Below are positions 61,759 to 64,000 of a DNA stretch of 64,000 nt, in pieces. Origin of the DNA: Bacillota bacterium (GTDB taxonomy: Bacteria; Bacillota; UBA4882; UBA8346). Both the position numbers and the translations under genes were made by a program. Below the pieces are notes generated by a model. The model was not told the origin of the DNA. It saw nothing but the letters and a program-made list of their open reading frames with translations, and did no database searches. Where the stretch lies: NCBI GenBank assembly GCA_023435225.1, contig JAEYRX010000039.1, positions 50,690 to 114,689 on the forward strand. The letters run 5' to 3'. Within the stretch, counting starts at the first letter, position 1; every line of letters begins with the position of its first letter.

Positions 61759-63687
61759 TCAGTCTTTCCATAAATTATTAGCCGCATATTTTAAAACTAC
61801 ATTACAGCAGTGATCGCAATAACCGTTCTTTTTCATCTCCATTACCATGGCGTTATATTTTTCATTTTGTTCTTTGTCCCGTACTTTAGATTGGGTAATC
61901 ACCCGGGAAAGCTCCCGAACCGAAGCGGTTAGCTTCTTCTCTATTGCTACTTTCAAAGGTTCATAGCTATTGTAATCCAAACTTCCGCCGTTTCTTAATA
62001 CAAAAAACATATATGCGGTCACATCCTGTCGGAATCCTTTAGCAGCAGTTCCGGTAATCCCGATCTGTTCCTCGATTGATTGTAAAAACTTTTCATCCGG
62101 TTCCAATTCTTCACCGGTATTTTTATCTTTGATTTTGGTCCGGTTGGCATATGCCTCTGCGTGATCAAGGTAATTGTTGAATAAATCCTGAGCCTGCTCC
62201 CGATATCCATGGATAAAGGCTTTAGTAACTTCCAACTCTAATATCTTATGATATTCCTTTCGTAAAATCCCTTGAAGGTAGCTAAGATAACGTTTACGAT
62301 CATCCTCCGGCAGCGATAATTCTTTAACTGATTTGATCATAGTCTCTAGTACCGATAAAGGATTGATACAGTCATTCTCAGACTCGGTGAGGGCAATATC
62401 AAGGCTTTTCATAATGAATCTAGTTGAAATCCCGCTCATACCTTCATGGATTGAAGCTTCCTCCCGTAACTCAGCAATATCCACTTTCTTGGTAGATCCC
62501 TGTTCCAGGATTTCTTCACCATTGTAAATCTTGAGTTTGGTCAAAGGGTCGACTTTGGCCGACGCCGCTAATCTGGTCAATATGGCGAACATAGAAGAAA
62601 TTTCAACGGTATGAGGAGCTATATGAGCCTTAAAATTACTCTGCCGTAAAATTTTCTGATAGATTTTGATTTCTTCATTCAATTCCAAACAATAAGGAAC
62701 CTCAATTTTGACAATACGATCCAAAATAGCTTCGTTGGTATGGTCGGATTTAAATTTATTCCATTCAGCCTCATTAGAGTGTGCTAAAATTACCCCATCA
62801 AAATATATCATGGAACCTTTTCCCGGGGAGGGGATTGATTTTTCTTGAGTTGCCGTAATCATTGCATGAAGATATTCGATCTCATTTTTAAAAACTTCAA
62901 TAAATTCAACAATACCCCGGTTTCCAACATTAAAAGCCCCGTTTAACGATAAAACCCGCGGATCATCCTCGGAATACATATCCATTTTAGAAATGTCCAC
63001 CGAACCAACAAGAACCGAAGTATCCTGATTGTTAGGGTCCACCGGCGGTACTACTCCGACGCCTTTCCGGGAACGAATTGAAAACTCCACCGATTCAATG
63101 GACATCCGTTCATATTCACCGTTATATTCGTTTTTTAACCGATAGCGACAAACCGGACAAAGATCTCCTTCAATATCAACCTTTAGAATACTACTAATCT
63201 CAGCTCGCAGATGTTTAGGGATCAAATGTAGCGGTTCTTCCCGCATCGGACAATCTTTGATTACATAAATGGGTGGCGCGGTTTCCAATGCCCGTTTCAA
63301 TTTTTCCATAATTGAAGATTTTCCGGCGCCGACCGGTCCTTCCAAGTATAAAACCTGTCTGGACTCCTCACCTTTCATAGCAGCCGCATGAAAATATCTG
63401 ACTATTTTCATCATTGTACGGTCAATTCCATAAAAGTCCTCAAAAAACTGATATTTCTTTAAGATATCATTACCATAGATCCTTCGGAGTCTGGGGTTCT
63501 CCTCAGTTTTAATCACGTCAACTCCAGATTTAGTAATTAAATTATAGAGGCGTTGATGTGCCAATTGGACTAACTCCGGATTTTCCTTTACCATTTCCAG
63601 ATATTCCAGAAAAGTACCCTCATAATGGTGGTAAATACGTTCGGAACGGTCTTTCTTAATTAGTTCAGCTATCTCGTTTGCACTCAT
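61759..63687 (-). CDS. prkA: PrkA family serine protein kinase
   Basis: A 642-residue AAA-type protein kinase expressed in sporulation in B. subtilis. It has the P-loop LEGPVGAGKSSIMEKLKRAL, a zinc-like CPMREEPLHLIP to CPVCRYRL pair, and MIYFDGVILAHSNEAEWNKF (sensor region), then a helical C-terminal domain. The ATG at 63687 follows GGAGGGG by 5 bases; an in-frame GTG at 63693 touches that site. It is the first gene of the prkA-yhbH-spoVR group on the minus strand. Confidence 0.94.
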   Translation of the reverse strand: MSANEIAELIKKDRSERIYHHYEGTFLEYLEMVKENPELVQLAHQRLYNLITKSGVDVIKTEENPRLRRIYGNDILKKYQFFEDFYGIDRTMMKIVRYFHAAAMKGEESRQVLYLEGPVGAGKSSIMEKLKRALETAPPIYVIKDCPMREEPLHLIPKHLRAEISSILKVDIEGDLCPVCRYRLKNEYNGEYERMSIESVEFSIRSRKGVGVVPPVDPNNQDTSVLVGSVDISKMDMYSEDDPRVLSLNGAFNVGNRGIVEFIEVFKNEIEYLHAMITATQEKSIPSPGKGSMIYFDGVILAHSNEAEWNKFKSDHTNEAILDRIVKIEVPYCLELNEEIKIYQKILRQSNFKAHIAPHTVEISSMFAILTRLAASAKVDPLTKLKIYNGEEILEQGSTKKVDIAELREEASIHEGMSGISTRFIMKSLDIALTESENDCINPLSVLETMIKSVKELSLPEDDRKRYLSYLQGILRKEYHKILELEVTKAFIHGYREQAQDLFNNYLDHAEAYANRTKIKDKNTGEELEPDEKFLQSIEEQIGITGTAAKGFRQDVTAYMFFVLRNGGSLDYNSYEPLKVAIEKKLTASVRELSRVITQSKVRDKEQNEKYNAMVMEMKKNGYCDHCCNVVLKYAANNLWKD

Positions 63688-63878
63688 TTCCACCCCTCCA
63701 TTTCATCCAGTTCGGGCTTTTTGCGCTGTTAGAAGTTTAGGATTCCCAACATTATATAACAAGGCAAAAAGCTTGGTTCTAAAATTTTAAATATTTTTTT
63801 AGCTGGCCTTTTATATTACAATTTGATTAATTATGCTGTTTACCTGCTAAGATTGCTTGTTTCCAACAGTTTACTATA

Positions 63879-64000
63879 TAGGATGAAGTAAATTTCTTAT
63901 CCAAGATTTGCATTCCTAAAGCCGAATGCAAATGATATCAAATCAGTATTTACTTCATCCTATTACAGCTGTAATAAGTTGAATTAAATTCATTGCTCAT
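63879..64000. repeat. Paired-hairpin element, copy B3 (cut by window end)
   Basis: Hairpin a: perfect 15-bp basal stem (63879-63893 with 63948-63962), apical 10-bp stem (63906-63915 with 63924-63933), loop CTAAAGCC (63916-63923). Linker TTACAGCTGTAA (63963-63974). Then the left arm of hairpin b (63975-63990), identical to that of B2; the rest lies outside. Compared with B2 hairpin a, an A-T pair is changed to G-C on both arms. It is upstream of prkA. Confidence 0.87.

Overview
The window looks like chromosome from an AT-rich, endospore-forming bacterium with an outer membrane, probably a diderm member of the Bacillota (Negativicutes, Halanaerobiales or Limnochordia-like lineages are candidates; the sequence alone does not choose). 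Two gene sets carry this inference. Heptose synthesis, heptosyltransferase and O-antigen-ligase genes imply lipopolysaccharide. SASP, spoVS, a sigma-H-type factor, prkA-yhbH-spoVR and possibly a Spo0E-like protein imply sporulation. Gene order around plsX-fab-rnc-smc-ftsY is the usual Bacillota order. Many genes start with TTG or GTG behind strong Shine-Dalgarno sequences.

Layout. 1-12.4 kb: LPS and envelope sugar genes (hldE cut by the window edge, gmhA, gmhB, a GT9 heptosyltransferase, a GT2 enzyme, two related putative sialyl/polysialyltransferase-like proteins, an O-antigen ligase, a UDP-sugar epimerase and UDP-glucose dehydrogenase), with a deoxyhypusine-synthase-like unknown. 12.6-31.2 kb: mixed housekeeping genes (pyrF, gltA, trpS, a cstA-type carrier, manA) with several conserved unknowns (UPF0182, DUF1015, DUF2935), a TetR regulator with a visible operator, and two SASP-type genes. 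31.5-45.9 kb: a core block of ribosome, lipid, RNA and chromosome genes (DUF177-rpmF-plsX-fabD-fabG-acpP-fabF-rnc, then spoVS, sigH-like, smc, ftsY, miaB). 46-53 kb: topB, an exported protein, an RluA-type synthase and the aroF-tyrA-PHP operon. 53.1-55.5 kb: six tRNA genes and corA with an unusual leader. 55.7-64 kb: small genes, a glycerol-1-phosphate dehydrogenase-like gene, an exported metallo-beta-lactamase-fold protein and the spoVR-yhbH-prkA sporulation trio.

The most unusual content lies between genes. (1) Three copies (one cut by the window end) of a paired-hairpin element: two inverted stem-loops joined by a 12-bp palindrome, each with a long basal stem and an apical stem closed on an 8-nt loop CTAAAGCC or its complement. 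Stem sequences differ between copies but complementary changes keep them paired, and all three lie next to sporulation genes. (2) Five 98-bp palindromic elements with GGAAGC ends and TTAR flanks, resembling IS5-type miniature elements. (3) At least fourteen intergenic tracts with strict 7- or 9-base periodicity, often as two complementary arms. No CRISPR array, complete insertion sequence, prophage or rRNA operon was seen.
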